From: an uncultured Clostridia bacterium
Lineage (GTDB): Bacteria; Bacillota; Clostridia; Oscillospirales; Acutalibacteraceae
Direction of reading: 5' to 3'
Length of the DNA: 5,144 nucleotides
NCBI GenBank assembly: GCA_946610835.1
Contig: CAMOCU010000104.1
Span: 1 to 5,144 of the forward strand
Part shown: in pieces, positions 1 through 5,144 of the stretch
Layout of the letters: every line of letters starts with the position of its first letter
Position numbering within the stretch: the first letter of the stretch is position 1
Position numbers and translations under genes: made by a program
The notes under the pieces: model-generated
What the model was told of the DNA's origin: nothing
The model's input: the letters and a program-made list of their open reading frames with translations, nothing else
Databases searched by the model: none

Positions 1-36
1 TGTGTCTGAACTCAAAACAGAACACAAGATGTTCAG
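1..36 (-). promoter_or_regulatory. Leader segment with mutually exclusive hairpins
   Basis: This stretch lies just downstream of the outward minus-strand promoter at 55-83 and so should be the start of its transcript. Three pairings are visible: CTGAAC (6-11) with GTTCAG (31-36); GAACA (20-24) with TGTTC (30-34) around a 5-nt loop; and TGTGTCTG (1-8) with CAG-A-ACACA (18-26), one bulged base, 9-nt loop. They share bases, so they cannot all form together. Such competition is seen in attenuators and in processed leaders of stable RNAs, but the stems are short and the window ends here, so a regulatory role is only possible. Confidence 0.3.
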
Positions 37-54
37 CCCCGCGCAACGAATTCT

Positions 55-83
55 ATTATATCAGCGCACTGTACTTTTGTCAA
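55..83 (-). promoter_or_regulatory. Perfect-consensus sigma-A promoter firing out of the left edge
   Basis: Read on the minus strand, TTGACA (78-83) is followed by exactly 17 nt and then TATAAT (55-60), with TGA directly before the -10 box (61-63), which is an extended -10. All 12 core bases match consensus. Transcription should start near position 48 and run left out of the window. It sits 39 nt beyond the stop codon of the nrdG-type gene, so it serves whatever lies to the left and not the operon here. Such perfect promoters are often found before rRNA, tRNA or other very highly expressed genes; that identity is inference, since the target is not in view. Confidence 0.8.
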
Positions 84-122
84 GATGTAGAACGCAAAAA
101 ATGGTGTGACACAATATATAGT

Positions 123-812
123 TTATAACCCTCGAATTTGGGCATTTTGCACATATTTCCGGACAAGACTTTCAAACAGGCGCAACTCTTGGGGATCGAC
201 GGCGGACAGACCATCGCGGATGCATGCGCCGGAATCCACAAAGTTCTGCAAATAGTAGTTTTTGGCGCCGGCGATCCAGCGCCCGATGGCTTCCATATCC
301 TCGCGTGTGTGGAATTCCCGCACGACCGTTGTGCGGAATTCATACGGCAGTGTGCCGCTCATCAGCAGATCCATGCTCTGCTGTACTTTGGACAGATCGA
401 ATGCCGGAAGCCCGCAGGTGAGCGCATACTTATCGGGACAATTTTTGACGTCCATGGCCACATAATCCGCCAGCCCTTCCTCCACAATGCGGCGCAGTCT
501 GTGCGGAAAGCTGCCGTTGGTGTCGAGCTTGACGGCAAAGCCCATTTCGCGGATGCGCCGCAAAAACGGAAAAATATCCTCCGTCAGCAGCGGTTCTCCG
601 CCGGTCACGGCTACGCCGTCCAATATGCCGGCGCGTTTTTTCAGAAACGCGAAGAATTCCTCCTCGTCGATCGTCGGCGCGTCCGCGGGAAAGACCAGTA
701 CGCTGTTGTGGCAAAACGGGCAGCGCAAATTGCACCCGCCTGTAAATACAGTGCAGGCCATGCGATCCGGAAAATCGAGCAGCGTCAGTTTTTGCAGTCC
801 GTACAATTTCAT
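123..812 (-). CDS. nrdG: Anaerobic ribonucleoside-triphosphate reductase activating protein (radical SAM)
   Basis: A 229-residue radical-SAM enzyme that should use a [4Fe-4S] cluster and S-adenosylmethionine to install the glycyl radical on class III ribonucleotide reductase (NrdD) in the cytoplasm, enabling dNTP synthesis without oxygen. The cluster motif CNLRCPFC (C27, C31, C34) is intact, followed by the TGGEP segment (70-74) and LDTNG (96-100). The N-terminus, LQKLTLLDFPDR then the TGGC run, is typical of the NrdG2-type activases of clostridia. I start it at the ATG at 812 because GGAGG (820-824) lies 7 nt upstream; a longer reading from 854 adds 14 residues (MARSGKIHFFGGSH) without a site. 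Its ATG overlaps the deoB stop (ATGA), implying coupled translation as the last gene of the operon. No nrdD is in the window, so activation of a different glycyl-radical enzyme cannot be excluded. Confidence 0.9.
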   Translation of the reverse strand: MKLYGLQKLTLLDFPDRMACTVFTGGCNLRCPFCHNSVLVFPADAPTIDEEEFFAFLKKRAGILDGVAVTGGEPLLTEDIFPFLRRIREMGFAVKLDTNGSFPHRLRRIVEEGLADYVAMDVKNCPDKYALTCGLPAFDLSKVQQSMDLLMSGTLPYEFRTTVVREFHTREDMEAIGRWIAGAKNYYLQNFVDSGACIRDGLSAVDPQELRLFESLVRKYVQNAQIRGL

Positions 813-1969
813 ATGACTTCCTCCGAAAAAATGGATTTTCCCGCTCCGTGCCAATCAACGCCCAGCAGCGACGCGACGCTTGCGCCCATGTCGGCAAATG
901 TGTCCCGCACGCCGATGTCCCGCGGTTCAAGCGACGGGCTGTACAGCAGGAGGGGGACGTATTCGCGCGTATGATCCGTGCCGCGAAACATCGGATCGCA
1001 TCCGTGGTCGCCTGTCAGCAGCAGCGCATCCTGCGGCGTCATGCGTTCGATAAACTCCGACAAAAAGGCGTCCAGTGCGTTCAGTGCATCCGCATACCCT
1101 GCCGCATCGCGCCGATGACCGTACAGCATGTCGAAATCCACAAGATTGACATAGCAAAGCCCTCGAAATGGCCGCGCCTGCAGCTGCGCCATGCACGCCA
1201 TGCCCTCGCGGTTGTTGTGTGTCGGGAAATGTTCCGTAATTCCGCGCATGGAAAAAATGTCGCCGATCTTGCCCACGGCGAGTACCTGCTGTCCGGCACG
1301 CGCGATACAGTCAAGCACTGTGTCCTTTGGCGGCGGCAGCGGAAAGTCCCGCCGTCCTGCCGTGCGGGTAAAGGGGAAAGGTCCGCTGAAGGGCCGCGCG
1401 ATCACGCGCCCGACGCCGTCGTCGCCTTGCAGGATCTCCCGTGCAGCGCGGCAGTAGCGGTACAGCGTTTCCTCCGGCACAATGTCCGTGTGCGCCGCGA
1501 TCTGAAAGACGCTGTCAGCAGAGGTGTAAACGATCAGGCTGCCCGTGTTCAGATGTGCCGGCCCGTAGTCGCGGATGACCTGTGTGCCGGAGTACGGCCG
1601 GTTGCACAGCACGCCGCGTCCTGTCGCTTCGGAAAACGCCTGCAGGATATGCGGCGGAAAACCGTTCGGATAGGTTGGAAAAGGTTTTGGCGACGGTACG
1701 CCGCACATCTCCCAATGCCCGGTGACGGTGTCTTTGCCGCGGGAGATCTCGGCGGCCTTGCCGCACACGGCACAAAATGACCCAGTGCCGTATACAGCGC
1801 GGCGAATGCCCAGATGTGTGAGCGTCGGAATCTGCAGGCGGCCGGTTTGCTCCAGGCTGCGGAACGTGTGCGCGCCCGTGTCGCCGAACGCTGCCGCATC
1901 CGGCAGAGCGCCTGCGCCAAGACTATCCGCCACGATCCAGAAAATTCGTTTCAAAACTCGTTTCATCAT
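809..1969 (-). CDS. deoB: Phosphopentomutase
   Basis: DeoB interconverts ribose or deoxyribose 1-phosphate and the 5-phosphates, linking nucleoside phosphorolysis to central carbon metabolism; it is a cytoplasmic, usually Mn-dependent alkaline-phosphatase-superfamily enzyme. At 386 residues it has the family length. Compared with the Bacillus cereus enzyme from memory, every catalytic residue is present: D15 (VADS), the phosphorylated threonine T81 in GKDTVTGHWE, D280 and H285 in LVDFDMLYGHRRD, D321-H322 in GDHG, and H333 in GTDHTREYVPLL. Small departures from the commonest motifs are GAGALPDA for GIGEAPDA and GDHGCDP for ADHGNDP. GGAG (1979-1982) lies 9 nt before the first ATG; a second ATG follows at once, so the start is uncertain by one codon. 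It begins 3 nt after the membrane gene's stop and overlaps the activase gene by 4 nt. Confidence 0.96.
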   Translation of the reverse strand: MMKRVLKRIFWIVADSLGAGALPDAAAFGDTGAHTFRSLEQTGRLQIPTLTHLGIRRAVYGTGSFCAVCGKAAEISRGKDTVTGHWEMCGVPSPKPFPTYPNGFPPHILQAFSEATGRGVLCNRPYSGTQVIRDYGPAHLNTGSLIVYTSADSVFQIAAHTDIVPEETLYRYCRAAREILQGDDGVGRVIARPFSGPFPFTRTAGRRDFPLPPPKDTVLDCIARAGQQVLAVGKIGDIFSMRGITEHFPTHNNREGMACMAQLQARPFRGLCYVNLVDFDMLYGHRRDAAGYADALNALDAFLSEFIERMTPQDALLLTGDHGCDPMFRGTDHTREYVPLLLYSPSLEPRDIGVRDTFADMGASVASLLGVDWHGAGKSIFSEEVI

Positions 1970-1972
1970 CGT

Positions 1973-2668
1973 TTACTGCTCCAGATCGAAGTGTGCTGCA
2001 AAGCGCGGAAACAGGGGCTTTGCCTGCATATGTTTGTCCAGAAAAGCGGAGAACCGCCCGATCAACAGGCCGTTGCAGGCAGTCATAATCAGCGTACCGA
2101 TCCCTACGCCGATAAATCGGCGGAACAGGACAAGCGTCAGTATGCAGGAAACTGCAAGGCAGGATGCGTCGAAGCACACTTTGAACCGCGTGCGGTTGAG
2201 CGAATAGCGCGTTGTGATCCCTTTGACAAAAAAGTCATAGACCTGCGGATACAGATATGTTTGGAAAAACAGCGAGATCGCCAGCGCCGACAGACACATG
2301 CCCGCAATGAAATACACCACGCGCAGCGGCATCGGAAGCGCACCCGGCGCAGTTACGGATGGGTTGAAATGCGGAATGAGCATACGCCACAGATCGAGCG
2401 CTGCACCGTAGATCACGCCTGTCAAAAAGGAGCTGAAGTAGACAAGGCGTACTTTACGCATCAGCAGGCAGAAAACAGCAAATAAGATTCCCTGTACCAC
2501 GTATTCGCACTGCCCGAAGGTCAGCGGCAGGCGGTTGGAGAGGATGTAGGCAGGCGCAACGATCATGGACACGCCGAAATCCGTACATGCTGTCATTGCA
2601 ACCGCAAAGGACAGCATCAAAATGGCAAGCAGATAGATAACCTCGGCCGGGATCGTGATTCTTCGCAT
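1973..2668 (-). CDS. Multi-pass membrane protein, DUF6198 / YczE-YitT-like
   Basis: A 231-residue hydrophobic protein with about five or six membrane segments, roughly 8-28, 54-71, 76-98, 114-136, 165-183 and 186-207, and short charged ends. The N-terminal run with TDFGVSMIVAPAY followed by LTFGQCEYVVQG resembles the DUF6198 group of Firmicutes, related in layout to the YczE/YyaS/YitT membrane proteins; this is recognition from memory, not a search. No function is established. The start at 2668 is chosen because GGAGG (2676-2680) stands 7 nt upstream and the promoter at 2696-2724 predicts a start near 2689; a longer GTG reading from 2713 would begin inside that promoter. It is the first gene of the operon, 3 nt before deoB, so it may serve pentose or nucleoside physiology, but that is context only. 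Confidence 0.85.
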   Translation of the reverse strand: MRRITIPAEVIYLLAILMLSFAVAMTACTDFGVSMIVAPAYILSNRLPLTFGQCEYVVQGILFAVFCLLMRKVRLVYFSSFLTGVIYGAALDLWRMLIPHFNPSVTAPGALPMPLRVVYFIAGMCLSALAISLFFQTYLYPQVYDFFVKGITTRYSLNRTRFKVCFDASCLAVSCILTLVLFRRFIGVGIGTLIMTACNGLLIGRFSAFLDKHMQAKPLFPRFAAHFDLEQ

Positions 2669-2695
2669 AGCGTAACCTCCGTTTCGTACTGTATC

Positions 2696-2724
2696 AGCAT
2701 ACCACAAGCGCACCGCTGTGTCAA
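2696..2724 (-). promoter_or_regulatory. Promoter of the membrane protein-deoB-nrdG operon
   Basis: On the minus strand TTGACA (2719-2724) is followed by 17 nt and TATGCT (2696-2701), preceded by TGG, an extended -10. The -35 box is perfect and the -10 matches four of six bases. Transcription would begin near 2689, about 20 nt before the chosen ATG at 2668, leaving just room for the GGAGG site. The placement supports the shorter N-terminus of the membrane protein. I see no other promoter before deoB or the activase gene. Confidence 0.75.
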
Positions 2725-2760
2725 ACGTCTTTGTGCCGGCAGGTATAAAAGAAATATTTT

Positions 2761-2770
2761 TCCGCGCGGA
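2761..2770. promoter_or_regulatory. Perfect 10-bp palindrome between the divergent promoters
   Basis: TCCGCGCGGA is its own reverse complement. It lies in otherwise AT-rich DNA just upstream of the -35 position of the CDF promoter and about 37 bp upstream of the -35 box of the opposite operon. A smaller palindrome, TGCCGGCA, is at 2734-2741. Their position would suit an operator for a metal or nucleoside regulator, but neither matches a binding site I can name, and short GC palindromes occur by chance. Confidence 0.25.
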
Positions 2771-2771
2771 C

Positions 2772-2800
2772 TATCCTTTTTGGCATAGAAGTGCTATAAT
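2772..2800 (+). promoter_or_regulatory. Extended -10 promoter of the CDF transporter gene
   Basis: TGCTATAAT (2792-2800) is a perfect -10 hexamer (2795-2800) with the TG extension. At the 17-nt spacing the -35 position (2772-2777) reads TATCCT, a poor match, so the promoter probably depends on the extended -10 or on an activator. Transcription should begin near 2807, giving a leader of about 26 nt that contains the AAGGAG site (2818-2823), 9 nt before the ATG at 2833. The leader is too short for a riboswitch. Confidence 0.7.
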
Positions 2801-2832
2801 ATAAAGAAAAGATCAAAAAGGAGTGTTCACAC

Positions 2833-3963
2833 ATGTCCGCAGAAAAAAAGACAGCGCCCACCGCGCAGCGCGACCGGATCATCGTGCGCACCAGCATTCT
2901 TGGCATTGGCGCGAATATCCTGCTGGCTGCGTTTAAAGCGGCGGTCGGGCTGCTGGCGAACTCTATTGCCGTTGTGCTGGATGCGGCAAACAATCTCAGC
3001 GATGCGCTTTCGTCAGTTGTGACCATCATCGGTACCAAACTGGCCGGACGCAAACCGGACAAAAAACATCCGCTCGGCCACGGAAGGATCGAATACCTCA
3101 GCACGATGATCGTTTCCGCGCTTGTGCTGTATGCCGGTATTACGTCGCTGGTGGAGTCAATCAAAAAAATCATTCATCCCGAAACGCCGGATTATTCCGT
3201 CGTGACGCTGGTCGTGCTGGCCGCCGCCGTGGTGGTCAAACTCGTGCTTGGGCAGTTTGTCAAGCGGCAGGGCAAGCGCGCGAATTCCGCTTCGCTGGCG
3301 GCGTCCGGTTCCGATGCGCTGTTCGACGCGATCTTGTCGCTTTCTGTACTGGTCAGCGCGTTGATTTTTGTGTTCTGGCACGTTTCGCTCGAAGCGTATG
3401 TGGGCGTGCTGATCTCTGCCTTCATCATCAAATCCGGCGTGGAAATGCTGTTGGATACGCTCGATGAAATACTCGGCAAACGTGTGGATCGGGATTTTCT
3501 GGCGCAGGTGCGCCGCACCGTGTGCGAGGATCCGGATGTTCGCGGCGCGTTTGATCTGATCCTGCACAGCTACGGCCCCGATCGTTATGTCGGCAGTGTA
3601 CATGTGGAAGTGCCGGATACCATGACTGCTGCCGAAATCGACGCCATGGCGCGCCGCGTGGCGGAAAATGTGTATCAAAAGCACGGCATTCTGATGACAG
3701 GCGTTGGAATTTATTCATTCAACACCACGGACGATGCGGTGGAAAATCTGCGGCGCGAAGTGGCGCGCATCGTGCAAAGTCACGAAGGCGTGCTGCAGAT
3801 TCACGGATTTTTTGCCGACATGGAGCAGAAAACCGTCCGTCTGGATGTGATCCTCGATTTTGCGCTGGAGGATCGGGAAAAATGCTTTGCGCAGATTCGC
3901 GAGGATTTGCAGCAGGCATTTCCGGATTATACGTTTATGCTCGCACTGGATCTGGATTTCTGA
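2833..3963 (+). CDS. Cation diffusion facilitator (CDF) family metal transporter with two C-terminal domains
   Basis: A 376-residue CDF exporter that should move a divalent metal ion out of the cytoplasm in exchange for protons, as a dimer. Six membrane segments are visible at about 17-40, 43-68, 91-113, 122-140, 163-182 and 185-205, with the family signature HPLGHGRIE (79-87) after the second. Metal-site candidates are N53 and D57 in LDAANNLSDA (TM2) and D161 with D165 in GSDALFDA (TM5); the usual TM5 histidine position holds alanine (A157). This Asn/Asp pattern is more like manganese- or iron-type members than the His/Asp zinc type, so the substrate is open. A cytoplasmic dimerisation domain (about 218-297) is followed by a second, similar-sized unit (about 300-376), making the protein longer than the usual 300 residues. 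The start has AAGGAG 9 nt upstream. It is transcribed alone, divergent from the deoB operon. Confidence 0.93.
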   Translation: MSAEKKTAPTAQRDRIIVRTSILGIGANILLAAFKAAVGLLANSIAVVLDAANNLSDALSSVVTIIGTKLAGRKPDKKHPLGHGRIEYLSTMIVSALVLYAGITSLVESIKKIIHPETPDYSVVTLVVLAAAVVVKLVLGQFVKRQGKRANSASLAASGSDALFDAILSLSVLVSALIFVFWHVSLEAYVGVLISAFIIKSGVEMLLDTLDEILGKRVDRDFLAQVRRTVCEDPDVRGAFDLILHSYGPDRYVGSVHVEVPDTMTAAEIDAMARRVAENVYQKHGILMTGVGIYSFNTTDDAVENLRREVARIVQSHEGVLQIHGFFADMEQKTVRLDVILDFALEDREKCFAQIREDLQQAFPDYTFMLALDLDF

Positions 3964-4062
3964 GCGATGCGCACCGCCGTGCAGGATGTCCATACACCGG
4001 GCGAATCCTACGCGGCGATCTGCCTTTTCAAACCTTTTCCGTACATTCGAAGGAAGCAACAC

Positions 4063-4096
4063 AAAGCCTGCTCTGCACAACGCAAAGCAGGCTTTT
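4063..4096. terminator. Bidirectional terminator between convergent genes
   Basis: AAAGCCTGCT (4063-4072) pairs perfectly with AGCAGGCTTT (4086-4095); after one C/A mismatch the inner TGC/GCA (4074-4076, 4082-4084) adds three pairs around a 5-nt ACAAC loop. On the plus strand the stem ends in TTTT, on the minus strand in TTTGTGTT. It lies 8 nt past the stop of the minus-strand anchored-protein gene and 99 nt past the CDF gene stop, so it can end both transcripts, probably better for the nearer one. The intervening 3964-4062 holds no convincing gene. Confidence 0.8.
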
Positions 4097-4103
4097 GCAA
4101 TGG

Positions 4104-4607
4104 TTAGCGGGTCTCGATTTTGCCTTCTGAACCGTCCGGATAGACAATATACAGCTCCGGCAGCGCTTTGGAAGGGGATTTGTCGTTGCGGAAATACTGC
4201 GCGGTCAGCGTCAGATCGAATGTGCGCGTCTGGCCGTCCGGCAGGGAGAATGTGGTGCCGGCATTCTGTCCCCATTGCCGCACGGAAGCGGCAGGCGAGA
4301 GAATGTAGCCGCTTTTGTAATCCTGCTGCAGCATCGCGCGCAGCGCGAAATCGTTCAGATCTTCACCCGTTTCGTTGCGCAGAGTGATCTGATAGCTCAG
4401 CAGCACCTCGCCTGTGCGGACTTCGAACATTTCGTAGTGACTCTTATCCGCCACAAGCACGGGAGCGGGGCGGTTGCTGTTTCCGTTGAGCAGGCGGATT
4501 CCGATCACCAGCAGCGCGAGCAGTACTGCCGCGCCGGTGCACAGAATCCCGATCCGCCGCAGCACCTTTTTCTTTCCGGGATCAGCGGTTGTTTTCACGT
4601 CGTCCAT
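4104..4607 (-). CDS. Small membrane-anchored protein of unknown function downstream of glyS
   Basis: A 167-residue protein I do not recognise. Residues 1-18 are polar and end in KKKVLRR; about 19-40 is one strongly hydrophobic segment, which with the positive charges before it predicts a signal anchor with the rest outside the cell. Residues 48-165 look like a beta-rich, Ig-like fold, with alternating strands such as LLSYQITLRNE (69-79) and TFDLTLTAQYF (129-139); there are no cysteines outside the membrane segment and no visible catalytic motif. A binding or structural role is possible, but no function can be assigned. The ATG follows the glyS stop after one base (TGAGATG) with only a weak ribosome site inside the glyS end, so translation probably depends on ribosomes finishing glyS. 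The terminator follows directly. The reading frame is intact and base use resembles its neighbours. Confidence 0.85.
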   Translation of the reverse strand: MDDVKTTADPGKKKVLRRIGILCTGAAVLLALLVIGIRLLNGNSNRPAPVLVADKSHYEMFEVRTGEVLLSYQITLRNETGEDLNDFALRAMLQQDYKSGYILSPAASVRQWGQNAGTTFSLPDGQTRTFDLTLTAQYFRNDKSPSKALPELYIVYPDGSEGKIETR

Positions 4608-4608
4608 C

Positions 4609-5144
4609 TCAGAAATTCAGCGTCTTGGCGATATAGTCCGTCAGATCTGCGATCGGCAGGCGCACCTGCTGCATGGAATCGCGGTCGCGGACTGTTACGC
4701 AGTTGTCCTCTTCGGATTCAAAATCGTAGGTGATGCACAGCGGCGTGCCGATTTCATCCTGCCGGCGGTAGCGTTTGCCGATGGAACCTGTCTCGTCAAA
4801 GTCGACCATGAAGTAACGGCTCACCTCGTCGCGCACAGCCATTGCCTTTTCGCTCAACTTTTTGGACAGCGGAAGCACGGCAGCTTTATACGGCGCGACA
4901 ACGGGACTCAGATGCAGCACCACGCGCGTGTCGTTCTTTTCGGCGTCGATGACTTCCTCGTCGTAGGCCTCGCACAGCAGCGCAAGCACAGTGCGGTCGA
5001 GTCCGTAGGTGGATTCGATGATATACGGGATGAACCGCTCGTTTGTAACGGGATCGAGATAGTCCATCTTGGTGCCGCTGTATTCCTGGTGACGGGTCAG
5101 ATCGAAATCGGTACGGTTGTGTGTGCCGTTGATCTCGCCCCAGC
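4609..5144 (-). CDS. glyS: Glycyl-tRNA synthetase, C-terminal part (5' end beyond window)
   Basis: The last 177 residues of a dimeric-type class II glycyl-tRNA synthetase, which charges tRNA-Gly with glycine in the cytoplasm. The coding frame runs unbroken off the right edge: it opens with WGEINGTHNRTDFDL and RHQEYSG, which belong to the catalytic core, so the ATG at 5067 is an internal methionine, not the start. Class II motif 3 is seen as YGLDR (visible residues 46-50) followed by TVLALLCEAYDEE. The anticodon-binding domain occupies about visible residues 70-177, with LSPVVAPYKAAVLPL, TGSIGKRYRRQDEIGTP and VTVRDRDSMQQVRLPI. The single-chain form is typical of many Firmicutes and differs from the two-subunit enzyme of Escherichia coli. 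It is upstream of, and separated by one base from, the anchored-protein gene. Promoter and any T-box leader lie outside the window. Confidence 0.96.
   Translation of the reverse strand, partial: WGEINGTHNRTDFDLTRHQEYSGTKMDYLDPVTNERFIPYIIESTYGLDRTVLALLCEAYDEEVIDAEKNDTRVVLHLSPVVAPYKAAVLPLSKKLSEKAMAVRDEVSRYFMVDFDETGSIGKRYRRQDEIGTPLCITYDFESEEDNCVTVRDRDSMQQVRLPIADLTDYIAKTLNF

Noticed and set aside
138..974. A 278-codon open frame on the plus strand
   Set aside because: It is antisense to the radical-SAM activase and the end of deoB, has no ribosome site and reads as no known family.
848..1780. A 310-codon open frame on the plus strand
   Set aside because: It lies antisense to deoB, whose catalytic motifs are complete; the frame is arginine/histidine/cysteine-rich and reflects GC-rich codon bias.
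2669..2713. A GTG-initiated N-terminal extension of the membrane protein
   Set aside because: The extension would start inside the promoter spacer and lacks a ribosome site, whereas the ATG at 2668 has GGAGG 7 nt upstream.
2744..2749. TATAAA as a second plus-strand -10 box
   Set aside because: No -35 element at suitable spacing and no TG extension, while the box at 2795-2800 is perfect.
3157..3684. A 175-codon open frame on the minus strand within the CDF gene
   Set aside because: It is the histidine-rich complement of the CDF coding strand, which carries clear family motifs.
3967..4107. A 46-codon open frame starting just after the CDF stop
   Set aside because: It runs straight through the terminator hairpin, has no clear ribosome site and shows no recognisable protein pattern.
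3715..4275. A 186-codon minus-strand open frame spanning the end of the CDF gene, the terminator and part of the anchored-protein gene
   Set aside because: It crosses a strong hairpin and overlaps two well supported genes; its composition is that of a shadow frame.
4609..5067. Reading the ATG at 5067 as the start of a separate 152-residue protein
   Set aside because: The frame continues upstream to the window edge with conserved glycyl-tRNA synthetase residues, so the methionine is internal.

Overview
The window looks like chromosomal core DNA from a fairly GC-rich anaerobic Firmicute, probably a clostridial gut-type lineage such as the Oscillospirales. This rests on the oxygen-independent ribonucleotide reductase activase, the single-chain (dimeric-type) glycyl-tRNA synthetase, AGGAG/GGAGG ribosome-binding sites and sigma-A-type promoters. 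The taxon is an inference, because no marker here fixes it. I see no mobile element, CRISPR array, tRNA or rRNA inside the window.

Layout, left to right. (1) Positions 1-122 are intergenic and hold a perfect-consensus minus-strand promoter (TTGACA, 17 nt, TATAAT with an upstream TG). It fires out of the left edge into a leader with competing hairpins. (2) Positions 123-2668 are a tight three-gene minus-strand operon, read right to left: a multi-pass membrane protein (DUF6198/YczE-YitT-like), phosphopentomutase deoB, and a radical-SAM activase of class III ribonucleotide reductase (nrdG type). The junctions are a 3-nt gap and a 4-nt ATGA overlap, and a good promoter lies at 2696-2724. (3) Positions 2669-2832 are a compact divergent promoter region. 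(4) Positions 2833-3963 are a plus-strand cation diffusion facilitator (CDF) metal exporter with a duplicated C-terminal cytoplasmic domain. (5) At 4063-4096 a hairpin shared by convergent transcripts acts as a terminator. (6) Positions 4104-5144 are a minus-strand pair: the C-terminal part of glycyl-tRNA synthetase, entering from the right edge, then a small membrane-anchored protein of unknown function starting one base after the synthetase stop.

How they fit together: deoB links deoxyribose-1-phosphate/ribose-1-phosphate to the pentose 5-phosphates, and the activase switches on anaerobic deoxyribonucleotide synthesis, so the middle operon has a (deoxy)nucleotide theme. The membrane protein's role in it is unknown. 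DeoB enzymes are usually Mn-dependent and the divergent CDF exporter has an Asn/Asp-type metal site, but a manganese link is only a guess. I found no convincing new multi-gene system. The points most worth a second look are the outward promoter with its leader, the uncharacterised membrane gene in the deoB operon, the double C-terminal domain of the CDF protein, and the unknown protein coupled to glyS.
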